Of a stretch of 64,000 nucleotides of DNA, positions 44,268 to 52,785 are shown piece by piece. The notes below the pieces were generated by a model that did not search any database, was not told where the DNA came from, and saw only the letters and a program-made list of their open reading frames with translations. A program made the translations under genes and the position numbers. Numbering within the stretch: the first letter of the stretch is position 1; the number at the start of each line of letters is the position of its first letter. This stretch comes from Bacillota bacterium (GTDB lineage: Bacteria > Bacillota > Clostridia > Christensenellales > Aristaeellaceae): the NCBI GenBank assembly GCA_023459275.1, contig JAEWVC010000034.1, positions 7,879-71,878 of the forward strand. The letters are read 5' to 3'.

Positions 44268-45611
44268 ATGGAAACCGGTATTAGCCGCGCCGTACCGCCC
44301 CACAGCCTGGATGCCGAGCGCTCCGTGCTGGGGGCCATGATGCAGGACCCCGCCGCGGTGGCGCTGGCGGTGGAATTGCTGGCCGAAGAGGATTTTTACG
44401 CTCCCACCCACCGGGAGCTGTATTCCGCCATGCGCGCGCTGCATACCCTGGGCAGCCCCGTGGACCTGATCACCGTGGACAGCGAGCTTGCCCGCAGGGG
44501 CACGCTGGAGGGCATCGGCGGCACCGCCTACCTCATTGAGGTTTCGCAGTATGTGCCCACCACCGCCAACGTAAAGGCGTACATCGCCATTGTGGCGGAA
44601 AAATCCACCCTGCGCAGGCTGATTGCCGCTTCCCAGCAGATCACCACGGAATGCTACGCCCAACAGGAGCCCCTCAAGGACATCCTGAACCACGCGGAAA
44701 AGGCCATCTTCGATATCGTGATGCGCAGGGCCAGCGGCGATTCGCTGGTGAAGATGGACGAGATCCTCACCTCTACTTATGAAAAAATTGAAGAGCTGAG
44801 CCGGCTCAAGGGCAAAATCAACGGCGTGCCCACCGGCTTTTATGATCTGGACAACCTGCTTACCGGTATGCATTCGGGCGAACTGATATTGATCGGCGCG
44901 CGCCCTTCCATGGGCAAGACCGCGCTGGCCGCCAACATCGCGCAGAACGCCTGCTTTAAGCACGGGAAGACCACCGCCATCTTCAGCCTGGAAATGCCCA
45001 GGGAGCAGATCGCCATGCGCATGCTCTGCTCCGAGGCCAGGATCAACCTGCAGAAAATACGTTCCGGCACCCTGAAGGACGACGACTGGATCGAGCTTTC
45101 CAAGGTGCTGGGCCCCATGGCCGCCTCCCCCATGTATATCGACGACACGGCCGGCCTCACCCCCTCCCAGCTTCGCAGCCGCTGCCGCAGGCTGATGATG
45201 GACAAGGGCCTGGACCTGATCGTTGTGGACTACCTGCAGTTGATGGGAAGCGACAAGCGGTCGGAGAACAGGCAGCTGGAGGTGAGCGAGATCTCCAGGC
45301 AATTAAAGGGCATTGCCCTGGAGCTCCGGGTGCCTTTGGTGGCCTGCGCGCAGCTTTCCCGGGCATTGGCCTCCAGGCAGGACAAGCGGCCTGTATTGAG
45401 CGACTTGCGCGATTCCGGCTCCATTGAGCAGGACGCCGACGTGGTGATGTTCATCCACCGGGAAGGGTATTACGCCGGCCTGACCAGCGGGCAGGAGGAC
45501 ACCACGGGGGAAATCATCCTTTCCAAACAGCGCAACGGACCCCTGGGCATGGTGAAGGTTAACTGGTTCAGCGAATATGCCACCTATACCAACCCGGCGG
45601 GGTTTCAATAG
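44268..45611 (+). CDS. dnaB: Replicative DNA helicase DnaB
   Basis: 447 residues from the ATG at 44268, with GGAGG ten bases upstream. The N-terminal domain starts VPPHSLDAERSVLGAMM, and the RecA-like C-domain has Walker A GARPSMGKTAL (about 203), IFSLEMPREQ, Walker B LIVVDYLQLM (about 315) and the end DLRDSGSIEQDADVVMFIHR. It is the hexameric helicase of the replication fork. It follows rplI by 22 bp and precedes yhaM by 31 bp. Confidence 0.97.
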   Translation: METGISRAVPPHSLDAERSVLGAMMQDPAAVALAVELLAEEDFYAPTHRELYSAMRALHTLGSPVDLITVDSELARRGTLEGIGGTAYLIEVSQYVPTTANVKAYIAIVAEKSTLRRLIAASQQITTECYAQQEPLKDILNHAEKAIFDIVMRRASGDSLVKMDEILTSTYEKIEELSRLKGKINGVPTGFYDLDNLLTGMHSGELILIGARPSMGKTALAANIAQNACFKHGKTTAIFSLEMPREQIAMRMLCSEARINLQKIRSGTLKDDDWIELSKVLGPMAASPMYIDDTAGLTPSQLRSRCRRLMMDKGLDLIVVDYLQLMGSDKRSENRQLEVSEISRQLKGIALELRVPLVACAQLSRALASRQDKRPVLSDLRDSGSIEQDADVVMFIHREGYYAGLTSGQEDTTGEIILSKQRNGPLGMVKVNWFSEYATYTNPAGFQ

Positions 45612-45642
45612 CCTGACAGGCATCGTATGAGGAGGTTGCTTC

Positions 45643-46614
45643 ATGGAGCAGATGACCGTTTCCCAGTTTGCCAAGGATGTTCGGTTTGAGGGCTTTTTGC
45701 TGGTGCGCTCCGCCGAGCAGCGGACCGCGGCCAGCGGCAGCCGTTACCTGGACATGAACCTGGCGGACAAGACCGGGGAGATCAACGCCAAGGTCTGGGA
45801 CGGCTCCGTGAACCCACCCAGGACAGGCACCGCCGTCAAGGTGCGGGGTCTGGTGCTGGAGTACAACGGCCGGCTGCAGCTAAGGGTGGACAAGCTACGC
45901 CCCGTGGAGCAAAGCGACCAGATGGACGTTTCCCTGCTGACCCCGTGCGCTCCCGAACCTCCGGAGGAAATGCGCGGCAGCATCCAGGCCGTGATCGACG
46001 GCATGGCGCGGGAGCCCCTCAAGGCGCTTTTAAACGAGGTGCTTCAAACAGCCGGAGACGAGCTTTCTTATTTTCCGGCGGCTCAGCGGCTGCATCATGC
46101 CGAGCGCAGCGGGCTATTGCACCACACCACCAGCATGCTGAAGACCGCCAACGCCATTCTGGGCTGCTATCCCGGCCTGGACGGCGATCTGCTGCGCGCC
46201 GGGGTCATCCTGCACGACCTGGGAAAAATCAGCGAGATGGACAGCGACAGCTTTGGCAACGTCAGCGATTACACGGCGGATGGGCTGCTGGTGGGCCATC
46301 TGGTCAGGGGTGTGGCGCAGCTTCGCGAGGCCGCGAAAAAGGTGGGCACCCCGGAGGAACTGGTGCTGCTTTTGGAGCACATGATCTTAAGCCACCACGG
46401 GGAGGCGGAGTACGGCAGCCCCCGCAAGCCCATGTTCCCGGAGGCGGAGGCGCTGCACTGGATCGACGTGCTGGACGCCCGGATGAATGAAATGCAGGGC
46501 ATCCTGGACAGGACGCCGGAGGGCGCCTTCAGCGAAAAGATCTGGTCCCTGGATAGGCGGCTGTACCATCCCAGGTATGAAAGCCTTTGCGAAAACGGGG
46601 ACGGGGCGGAGTAA
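45643..46614 (+). CDS. YhaM-type 3'-5' exoribonuclease (OB fold plus HD domain)
   Basis: 323 residues, GGAGG before the start. An OB-fold (about 15-95, YLDMNLADKTGEINAKVWDG) precedes an HD domain (about 145-290) with the metal residues H...HD...: HHAERSGLLHHT, VILHDLGKI and a later MILSHHGE. YhaM degrades short single-stranded RNA in Gram-positives. Usual length (about 310). It is the last gene of the rplI-dnaB operon. Confidence 0.9.
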   Translation: MEQMTVSQFAKDVRFEGFLLVRSAEQRTAASGSRYLDMNLADKTGEINAKVWDGSVNPPRTGTAVKVRGLVLEYNGRLQLRVDKLRPVEQSDQMDVSLLTPCAPEPPEEMRGSIQAVIDGMAREPLKALLNEVLQTAGDELSYFPAAQRLHHAERSGLLHHTTSMLKTANAILGCYPGLDGDLLRAGVILHDLGKISEMDSDSFGNVSDYTADGLLVGHLVRGVAQLREAAKKVGTPEELVLLLEHMILSHHGEAEYGSPRKPMFPEAEALHWIDVLDARMNEMQGILDRTPEGAFSEKIWSLDRRLYHPRYESLCENGDGAE

Positions 46615-46621
46615 ATCGCGA

Positions 46622-46650
46622 TTGACGCGGCATTCAACTGCTGGTACAAT
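46622..46650 (+). promoter_or_regulatory. Promoter of the lipoprotein gene
   Basis: TTGACG (46622-46627), 17 bp, TACAAT (46645-46650). The leader to the start is about 110 bp. Confidence 0.65.
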
Positions 46651-46765
46651 AAAGCTGATGTTTTCCAGAAATCGGCATACTTCCCCAAAAGGGAATAGAT
46701 TTGGTGCTACATTCGTTTATTGTTTGATGCGCCGCTGTCCGGCGGCATGGGATGGAGGAAGAACG

Positions 46766-47539
46766 ATGATACGAAAAATCAGTCTGATCCTGCTTGTGGT
46801 GATGCTGCTTGCGGCCCTGTCCGGCTGCGCCTCCCAGCCGACCTTTACGCAGGCGACGCCCCCGCCGCAGCAATCGCCCAATTATGGCGGCACGCCTCCT
46901 ACGGATGCGCCTACGGACGCGCCGGAGTATGAGGGGAACCCCCTTGCCGAGGAAGAGGGGGACGCCTATGAAGCACCGGCCATGGCGGATTACGGCTATG
47001 CGGGTTCCACGCCCATGCCCCTGGACCCCATTGATATGCCCACGCCCACGCCAAGGCCGAAGCTGACCTTTACCTACCAGACCTATGAGGCCACCAAACT
47101 GGGCATGAAATTTGACGCCCCCGCCGGCTGGACGGTGGATGATTCCGCCAGCGACACCTACATCCTCACAGAGCCCGCCTACCAGCAGAAAGACAATTAC
47201 TCCGCCTTCATCATTCTGCGCAAAGCATCGGTCAGCAAGCAGTACAACGCCAGCGAGATGGCCCAGGAAGTCAAGGGCATGCTGGACACCATCGGCTCGA
47301 CAAACTTCTCGGAGTTCAAGACTTCCTATACCGACGACCGGACGCTGATGGACCATGACGGCGTATACGCCAACTACGAGGGCACGCTGGTGGACGGCAC
47401 CAGGGTCCGCGGCCGGGTGCATGTGACCTGCATCGATAAGGTGCTCTACAGCATCCACATGGCCCATCCCGCCAACTACAACACGGATTACCTGACCAAC
47501 CACGGCAAGCTGCGGGAGACCATGACGCTGACCAAATAG
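46766..47539 (+). CDS. Lipoprotein of unknown function
   Basis: 257 residues from the ATG at 46766 (GGAGG seven bases upstream). A lipoprotein signal peptide ends in the lipobox LSGC at about 18-21. A Pro/Thr-rich flexible stretch to about 100 is followed by a folded alpha/beta domain (LGMKFDAPAGWTVDDSASD and a C-terminal VHVTCIDKVLYSIHMAHP) that resembles PsbP/DUF-type surface domains. A similar but distinct lipoprotein is at 60315-60938. Function unknown. Confidence 0.75.
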   Translation: MIRKISLILLVVMLLAALSGCASQPTFTQATPPPQQSPNYGGTPPTDAPTDAPEYEGNPLAEEEGDAYEAPAMADYGYAGSTPMPLDPIDMPTPTPRPKLTFTYQTYEATKLGMKFDAPAGWTVDDSASDTYILTEPAYQQKDNYSAFIILRKASVSKQYNASEMAQEVKGMLDTIGSTNFSEFKTSYTDDRTLMDHDGVYANYEGTLVDGTRVRGRVHVTCIDKVLYSIHMAHPANYNTDYLTNHGKLRETMTLTK

Positions 47540-47589
47540 CGCGGTTTATACGGTCAAAACCTTTCCTGTGAAGCTTTTCAGGGAGAGGT

Positions 47590-47634
47590 CCGGGGAGGGG
47601 CATTTTCAAAAAGGCCCCTCCCCGGCCTTTATTT
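47590..47634 (+). terminator. Strong terminator after the lipoprotein gene
   Basis: A perfect 12-bp stem (47590-47601 with 47614-47625) followed by CTTTATTTT. Confidence 0.85.
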
Positions 47635-47649
47635 TCGTGCCCGCTCCCG

Positions 47650-47678
47650 TTGCACCGGGCAAGCCGACGTGATACAAT
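47650..47678 (+). promoter_or_regulatory. Promoter of the acyltransferase gene
   Basis: TTGCAC (47650-47655), 17 bp, TACAAT (47673-47678), 41 bp before the start. Confidence 0.6.
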
Positions 47679-47718
47679 CACAACTACAGGCCGTCAACAG
47701 AAAAGGGAGGGTGTACGT

Positions 47719-49812
47719 TTGTTGGCCAAGGAAAACGCGGGCGTCGCCCTCACGCGCAGCGCCATGCTGCCGCTGACATCTTTAAGCAATCTGTATGCCT
47801 TTATGTACTCCATGCTGGTCTCCAAGGCGTTGGTTTCCATGCCTATCTTCGGCGGGGCGCTGTTCATGAGCGGCCGAACCGCCGCCGTATTTTTCCAGGG
47901 CTATTTAAAAGAATCCGGCAAATACCTGCCCCTGCGTTCACGCTGGCTGGGACCGGCAATGCTGGTGCTGCTGCTTTTCGTCAATTTCTTTCTGCTGATG
48001 ATCTATCCCATCACCCTGGAGAACCCGGCGGTGTGGATCCTGTTTGCCATCGTGCTGGGGATCACCATGCGCGGCATCCTTTGCCGCCGCCTGATGCGGC
48101 TGTACATGAACGGGCAGGCTTCCAGGCGCCGGTTTCTGGTTTTGACAGGCCTGTGCCACGCGGTGCCGGCGGCCGTGGTGGCGGTCCTTCTAACCAGGGG
48201 CGTCCAGGAGCCCGCCTCCTGGCAGATGTTCGGGGGTTTTGTGCTAAGCGCCGTGCTGGAGGCCTATTCCCTGTGGAAAGACCGGTCTTCCCTGCGCCTT
48301 GAGGATGTGTCCCCGGCGCAGGAGGAGCAATACCGGTCCCTGGCCAAAGGGCTTAGGCGGATGAGCGCCTTTAACGTGTATGAGGTGATGCATACCCTGA
48401 TCCTGGTGGCGCTGCAGGTGACGCTGGTGATGCTTTACACCTTTCTGGCCGCCTCCGCCCAGGAGATATTGACCTTGATGCTATTGTCCCTGGCCTGTAC
48501 CCTGGCCGCCCGGGAAATGACGGACTGGTTCCTTTCCAGGGCCAGCCGCCGTGACCCCGATCCCGCCTACCTGCTCTTTTTGGGCCTTCTTTGCTGGCTG
48601 TACGGCCTGATGCTCTTCTCCAGGCAGCTCACGGGCAGCCTGCAGTATGTGAGCGCCTATCTGTACCTGGCGCTCTCCTCCTTTGGAGCCACGGTAAGCG
48701 CCACCTGCCTGGCCGGGCTGGAAAAGGACATGCATGATGTGGCCAGGTTCGGCGCGGGAGAGAATTTGAGCGGCTATGCGCTGCTGCGAAGCGCGCGGCG
48801 GGAGGCGGCGGTGCTTATCGGACAGGCGCTGGGGCTGCTGCTTCTAACGCTTTTGTGCTTCCTGAACGGCTCCAATCTGCCAAGGGACGCGGAAAGCCTT
48901 GCAAGAAGCTTCCAGCCGGTGCTGGTGGTGCCCGCGCTGCTGCTGGTGCTGGGTGCCATGCTCAGCGTATTGAAGTTTCCCCTCACCAAGCGGTACCTGA
49001 AAAAACTGCAAAGGTTTTTGCAGCTTCAAAGGGACGGCGAAGAGAACGCGCCCATGAAAAAACAGCTGGAGACTGTGGTCATCCGCCGCCACCCGCGGCG
49101 CTACGGCGTGCGGCTGCTGATGTTTTTCATCAGGCCCCTGTACTACCACCGGCTGGTGGGCAGGGAAAATGTACCGGCGGGGCAGGATGGCCGGATGATC
49201 TTTATCTGCAACCACGGCGAGCTGTACGGCCCTGTGGTAGCCAACCTCTATGTGCCATTCTCCTTCCGGCCCTGGGCCATCAGCGACATGATGGACACCC
49301 GGGAAAACGTGGCAGAATACTGCTACAAGTACACCTTCAAGCGGCAGAAGTGGCTTCCCGAACGGTTCAAAAAGCCCCTGGCCAACCTGCTGGCGCCTCT
49401 TTGCATCTGGGCCATGCGCTCCATTGAAAGCATCCCCGTCTACCGCAACAAGCCAAGGGAGCTGATGACCACCTTCCGCCTGTCGGTGGAGGCCATGCAG
49501 GCGGAGGATAACCTGCTGATCTTTCCCGAAAACCCGGACGCCCCTTCCCTGAAAAAGGCGGGGTATCTGCGCCACGGCATCGGGGATTTTTATACGGGCT
49601 TCACCATGCTGGCCCCGCTTTACTATAACAGGACAGGCCGGCGCGTGCTGTTCGTGCCGGTGTACGCCAGCCGGGAAAAACGCAAAATCTGCTTTGGGAG
49701 CAGCATTGAATACGACCCGGACAATTCCCCCCCGGAGGAGAAGCTGCGCATTGCCGACGGCCTGCGGGACGCCATGCTGGCCATGGGCCGGAAACTAGGC
49801 GACCTGGAATAG
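47719..49812 (+). CDS. Multispanning membrane protein with C-terminal PlsC-like acyltransferase domain
   Basis: About 697 residues from the TTG at 47719 (GGGAGGG seven bases upstream). The first 430 residues hold about ten membrane helices. The cytosolic C-part (about 465-690) is PlsC-like: ICNHGELYGPV corresponds to the catalytic HxxxxD block but has Gly where Asp is expected, followed by SIESIPVYRN (block II) and LLIFPENPDAPS (the FPEG block III with Asn for Gly). It therefore looks like a lysophospholipid or glycolipid acyltransferase, perhaps with altered chemistry. The end overlaps the convergent azlD gene by 18 bp. Confidence 0.72.
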   Translation: MLAKENAGVALTRSAMLPLTSLSNLYAFMYSMLVSKALVSMPIFGGALFMSGRTAAVFFQGYLKESGKYLPLRSRWLGPAMLVLLLFVNFFLLMIYPITLENPAVWILFAIVLGITMRGILCRRLMRLYMNGQASRRRFLVLTGLCHAVPAAVVAVLLTRGVQEPASWQMFGGFVLSAVLEAYSLWKDRSSLRLEDVSPAQEEQYRSLAKGLRRMSAFNVYEVMHTLILVALQVTLVMLYTFLAASAQEILTLMLLSLACTLAAREMTDWFLSRASRRDPDPAYLLFLGLLCWLYGLMLFSRQLTGSLQYVSAYLYLALSSFGATVSATCLAGLEKDMHDVARFGAGENLSGYALLRSARREAAVLIGQALGLLLLTLLCFLNGSNLPRDAESLARSFQPVLVVPALLLVLGAMLSVLKFPLTKRYLKKLQRFLQLQRDGEENAPMKKQLETVVIRRHPRRYGVRLLMFFIRPLYYHRLVGRENVPAGQDGRMIFICNHGELYGPVVANLYVPFSFRPWAISDMMDTRENVAEYCYKYTFKRQKWLPERFKKPLANLLAPLCIWAMRSIESIPVYRNKPRELMTTFRLSVEAMQAEDNLLIFPENPDAPSLKKAGYLRHGIGDFYTGFTMLAPLYYNRTGRRVLFVPVYASREKRKICFGSSIEYDPDNSPPEEKLRIADGLRDAMLAMGRKLGDLE

Positions 49813-50130
49813 GCGCAGCAGCACCATATACAGCGCCGTGGACGCGGCGATGCTTAAAATTACGCTGCGCCGGAGCAAAAACAGCCCCCCCGCCGCAAGG
49901 GCAGCCAGCACCTCCGGCAAGCCGTAGGGATATTTCAAAAAATCAACCGCCTTGAAGCAGTATACCACCAGCATCCCCATCACAGCCTGGGGAAGCACCC
50001 TGCCCAGATAGCGTATGAAGGGCGGGGCTTTTTCCGCTTTGGGGAAGAGTACGAACGGCGCGGCCCGGACAAGCAGCGTCGCCAGGGCGATGATGCAGAT
50101 GGTGGCTGCTGCCTGAAGGGAAGTCATCAT
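49795..50130 (-). CDS. azlD: Branched-chain amino acid exporter subunit AzlD
   Basis: 111 residues with three or four hydrophobic helices (ICIIALATLLVRAAPFVLF at the start, LYMVLLRLFQVA at the end). The ATG overlaps the azlC stop (ATGA). AzlD is the small partner of AzlC; together they export branched-chain amino acids or their analogues. Confidence 0.88.
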   Translation of the reverse strand: MMTSLQAAATICIIALATLLVRAAPFVLFPKAEKAPPFIRYLGRVLPQAVMGMLVVYCFKAVDFLKYPYGLPEVLAALAAGGLFLLRRSVILSIAASTALYMVLLRLFQVA

Positions 50131-50873
50131 GCTTCCGCCTCCCCTTCCATCCGCCTGCGCAGCGCGGTGAACAGCACCAAAAGGCCGCCCATGGCGGGCA
50201 GCAGGAACCGGTCTTTTCCGAAAAGCAGCAGGCTGGCAGCCGATACGGCCACGCCCAGCAGCGCCGGGCCGTGGGTTTTGAAAAACCCGCGGACCGCCTT
50301 CGCCTTGTCCGCCTCCAGCCACTGGCCAAGAACGATCACAATGAAAAGCGCCGTCATGGCAAAATCAATGCCCGTGACGTCAAAGGGCAGCCATTCCCCC
50401 ATCAAATTGCCTGCCAGGGAGCCCGCCACCCAATAGCACTGGTTCAAAAGCGAAATCATGAAAAACACGCTGCGCTCCTGCTGCGTAACCGGTGCGGGCA
50501 GGCCGCAGAACAGGGCGTAGGTTTCATCCGTAAGGGAAAAGACAAGGTAAGGCTTGCGCCAGCCCATCCTCTGGAAAGGCTCCAGCATGGACAGGCCGTA
50601 AAACAGGTGCCGCGCGTTGACCAGCAGGGTCACCATCAGCGCCGTCACCGGGGAAAAAGCCGCGGCCAGAAGGCCGGCCGCCACAAACTGCATGGAGCCG
50701 GCATAGATGAACAGGCTCATGGCGGCGGCCCACAAGGTGCCGTAGCCCTTGCCCTTGAGCAGGATGCCAAAGGCCATGCCCAGAAACAGATACCCCGCCA
50801 TCACCGGAAGGGTAACGGGAAAGGCAGCCTTCGCGGCTGCCAGGACGGGCTGTTTTGCGGACCTTGATCTCAT
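50127..50873 (-). CDS. azlC: Branched-chain amino acid exporter subunit AzlC
   Basis: 248 residues with about seven membrane segments and the family pattern MAGYLFLGMAFGILLKGKGYG near residue 25, then AGSMQFVAAGLLAA and NARHLFYGLSML. The final hydrophobic block is followed by a short acidic tail. It is coupled with azlD by a 4-bp overlap. Confidence 0.92.
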   Translation of the reverse strand: MRSRSAKQPVLAAAKAAFPVTLPVMAGYLFLGMAFGILLKGKGYGTLWAAAMSLFIYAGSMQFVAAGLLAAAFSPVTALMVTLLVNARHLFYGLSMLEPFQRMGWRKPYLVFSLTDETYALFCGLPAPVTQQERSVFFMISLLNQCYWVAGSLAGNLMGEWLPFDVTGIDFAMTALFIVIVLGQWLEADKAKAVRGFFKTHGPALLGVAVSAASLLLFGKDRFLLPAMGGLLVLFTALRRRMEGEAEA

Positions 50874-50895
50874 AAAAGGCGGAACCCCTCATTCA

Positions 50896-52278
50896 TTACG
50901 CTTGCAGCATCTGCTGGTAATACTGGATCCCAAGTTCAAGATTGGCGACGGATATGCGCTCGTTCACGGCGCGCAGCCCTTCCCCCTCCCTTGCGCGGAA
51001 GGGGGTAAACCGGTAGATGTTGCCGCTGAGCTCTTCGTAGCAGCGGGCGTCCGTGGTGTGATAATACAGGCAGGGCACGGGAACAGCGTCCGGAAAAAGG
51101 ATCTGGATGGCGGTGGAAATCGCTTCCCAGGCCGCCCCGCCGGCCGGTGAAAGCCCGCTGGGCTGCTCGGCTCCCTCCACAATCAGGCGGATGTCCCCCT
51201 GCCCCGCGGCCTTGCGCAGGTGGGAAATCACCTGCTCCACCGTTTCCCCGGGCAGGATCCTGCAGTGAAAGGTGAGCATGGGCTGCCGGGGCAGCATATC
51301 CGCGATGCCGCTGGCCCGGACCTTGGTAGGGACGGCGGTGGAGCGGAGTTCCGCCTGGGGTATGCGCCCCTTTTGCATCAGCAGGCGCAAAACCGGCAGG
51401 AAAAATCCGGGATAGCCATATGCCCCTTTGAGGAAAAAATCCATATGGGGCGCCATAGCCCGGAACATCCATTCCGAAGGCTTGCAAAGCACAGGCTTCA
51501 TGGGCTTTTTGGCCACTCTGGCCGCTGCCAGCATCAGCTTATCAAGATCTGTGTCCGCGCCGGGGTCGGCCGCGTATCCGCCCTTTCCCGAAATGGACAG
51601 GCTGATATTCGCGTAACCCTTCTCCGCGACGCCTACTTTGGCAAAGCCGTCCTCCACAGCCCCGCCCCCGTCCAGGATGAAGGCAGGCTCCGCGCCCTGG
51701 GCCTGAAGGATGCGGCACATCTGCTTGGCGCTGGCCCCGAAAACCTCCGCGTCCTGGGAAAAGGCGAACCAGATGTCCGCGCTGGGCCGCCAGCCGTTTT
51801 TAAGGAGCGCTTCCGCCGCCTCGCACAGGGCAATCAGCCGGCCTTTGCCTTCCCACGCTCCACGCCCCCACACATACCCTCCGGCCACCTCGCCGGAAAA
51901 GGGCGGCTTCTCCCACAGCGGCAGGTCCGCTTCCTCCACGGGCATCACGTCCAGATGGCAAAGGAACAAAAGCGGCCTGGCTTTCTGGGCACCGGGCAGC
52001 AGCATCAAAAGCGAGCCTCCCGCCACCGTCTGGGCATGGGCGGCCGAAAACAGGGTGGGATATTCCTGCCTGAGCAGCTCCTGCATCGCAAGAAAAGACT
52101 TAAGATCCTTCTCCTCCGGTTCCTTCACGGACAGGGTCGCAAGGGCGACGGCCGCCGACAGCACATGGGCCGCGTGTTCGCCATCCACCCTGGGATTCCA
52201 CCTTCCCACCAAAGCACCCCCTATGATTTCTTTTTTGTAGTTCGCCGCGTGGAAGGAAACTCCTGTTTTTGGCTTCAT
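50896..52278 (-). CDS. M20-family peptidase with altered catalytic residues
   Basis: 460 residues from the ATG at 52278; the open frame extends far upstream over promoter sequence of other genes and is not supported. The M20 fold is clear: metal His in FLCHLDVMPV, PPFSGEVAGGYVWGRGAWEGKG, a dimerisation domain in the middle and TTDARCYEE near the end. However the bridging Asp of GRGAxDxKG is Glu here, and the catalytic Glu of the DEE motif is Ala (FSQDAEVFGAS). Activity may be lost or shifted. It is transcribed towards azlC, 22 bp away. Confidence 0.82.
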   Translation of the reverse strand: MKPKTGVSFHAANYKKEIIGGALVGRWNPRVDGEHAAHVLSAAVALATLSVKEPEEKDLKSFLAMQELLRQEYPTLFSAAHAQTVAGGSLLMLLPGAQKARPLLFLCHLDVMPVEEADLPLWEKPPFSGEVAGGYVWGRGAWEGKGRLIALCEAAEALLKNGWRPSADIWFAFSQDAEVFGASAKQMCRILQAQGAEPAFILDGGGAVEDGFAKVGVAEKGYANISLSISGKGGYAADPGADTDLDKLMLAAARVAKKPMKPVLCKPSEWMFRAMAPHMDFFLKGAYGYPGFFLPVLRLLMQKGRIPQAELRSTAVPTKVRASGIADMLPRQPMLTFHCRILPGETVEQVISHLRKAAGQGDIRLIVEGAEQPSGLSPAGGAAWEAISTAIQILFPDAVPVPCLYYHTTDARCYEELSGNIYRFTPFRAREGEGLRAVNERISVANLELGIQYYQQMLQA

Positions 52279-52678
52279 TCTTTCCGTACACACGTTTTCC
52301 AAATACCGTATCCCGTGTCCGGGTTTCCCTTGAAAAGGAGACGGAAAACCGTATAATATTCCATAATATGACAAAAGAATGAATGCATCCATGCCTGTGC
52401 GGGATAATGCATTATCCCGCCTTTGGGGTATCACCGGGGAAAGCGCCGCGCCGGGGCGCGCATTGACCGGTCCCGCATCGCTCCGGCGCCCGGGAGAAAG
52501 CACGCGGCAAACGGCCCCCGTTCCCTGGACGGACATCCTGTCCAGCGCCGTCCCGCCATATGAACGCCCGGCCGGGCTGCACAAAAAAGCCCGGCGGCCG
52601 GTATAAATCCACGGTAAAAACGGACGCCGGCTTATGAAATATGCCTCGCCCATCCCTGCATATTTTGTTAAAAAAAAA
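52279..52678. other. Intergenic region upstream of pfkA
   Basis: It includes a plus-strand promoter candidate TTGAAA (52330-52335), 16 bp, TATAAT (52352-52357), with no gene directly behind it, and the palindrome at 52399-52420. A short frame at 52379-52606 has no ribosome site and is not supported. A small RNA or long leader of pfkA is possible. Confidence 0.4.
52399..52420. repeat. Perfect 22-bp palindrome
   Basis: Starts GCGGGATAAT and continues with its exact reverse complement. It lies about 43 bp after the TATAAT at 52352. Possible operator, or the hairpin of a short transcript. Confidence 0.5.
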
Positions 52679-52708
52679 TTGGAAATCTGCCGCGCGGCAT
52701 GGTATAAT
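52679..52708 (+). promoter_or_regulatory. pfkA promoter
   Basis: TTGGAA (52679-52684), 18 bp, TATAAT (52703-52708), 78 bp upstream of the gene. Confidence 0.65.
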
Positions 52709-52785
52709 GAACATCGGCATTGTTCCCGGAAACAATTCCAAACCATGCCATACAAGAAAGAATAAGACCAGGAGCGATGTTTTCT

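Noticed and set aside
52379..52606. 75-codon frame upstream of pfkA
   Set aside because: No ribosome site, and the palindrome lies within it; composition is not protein-like.
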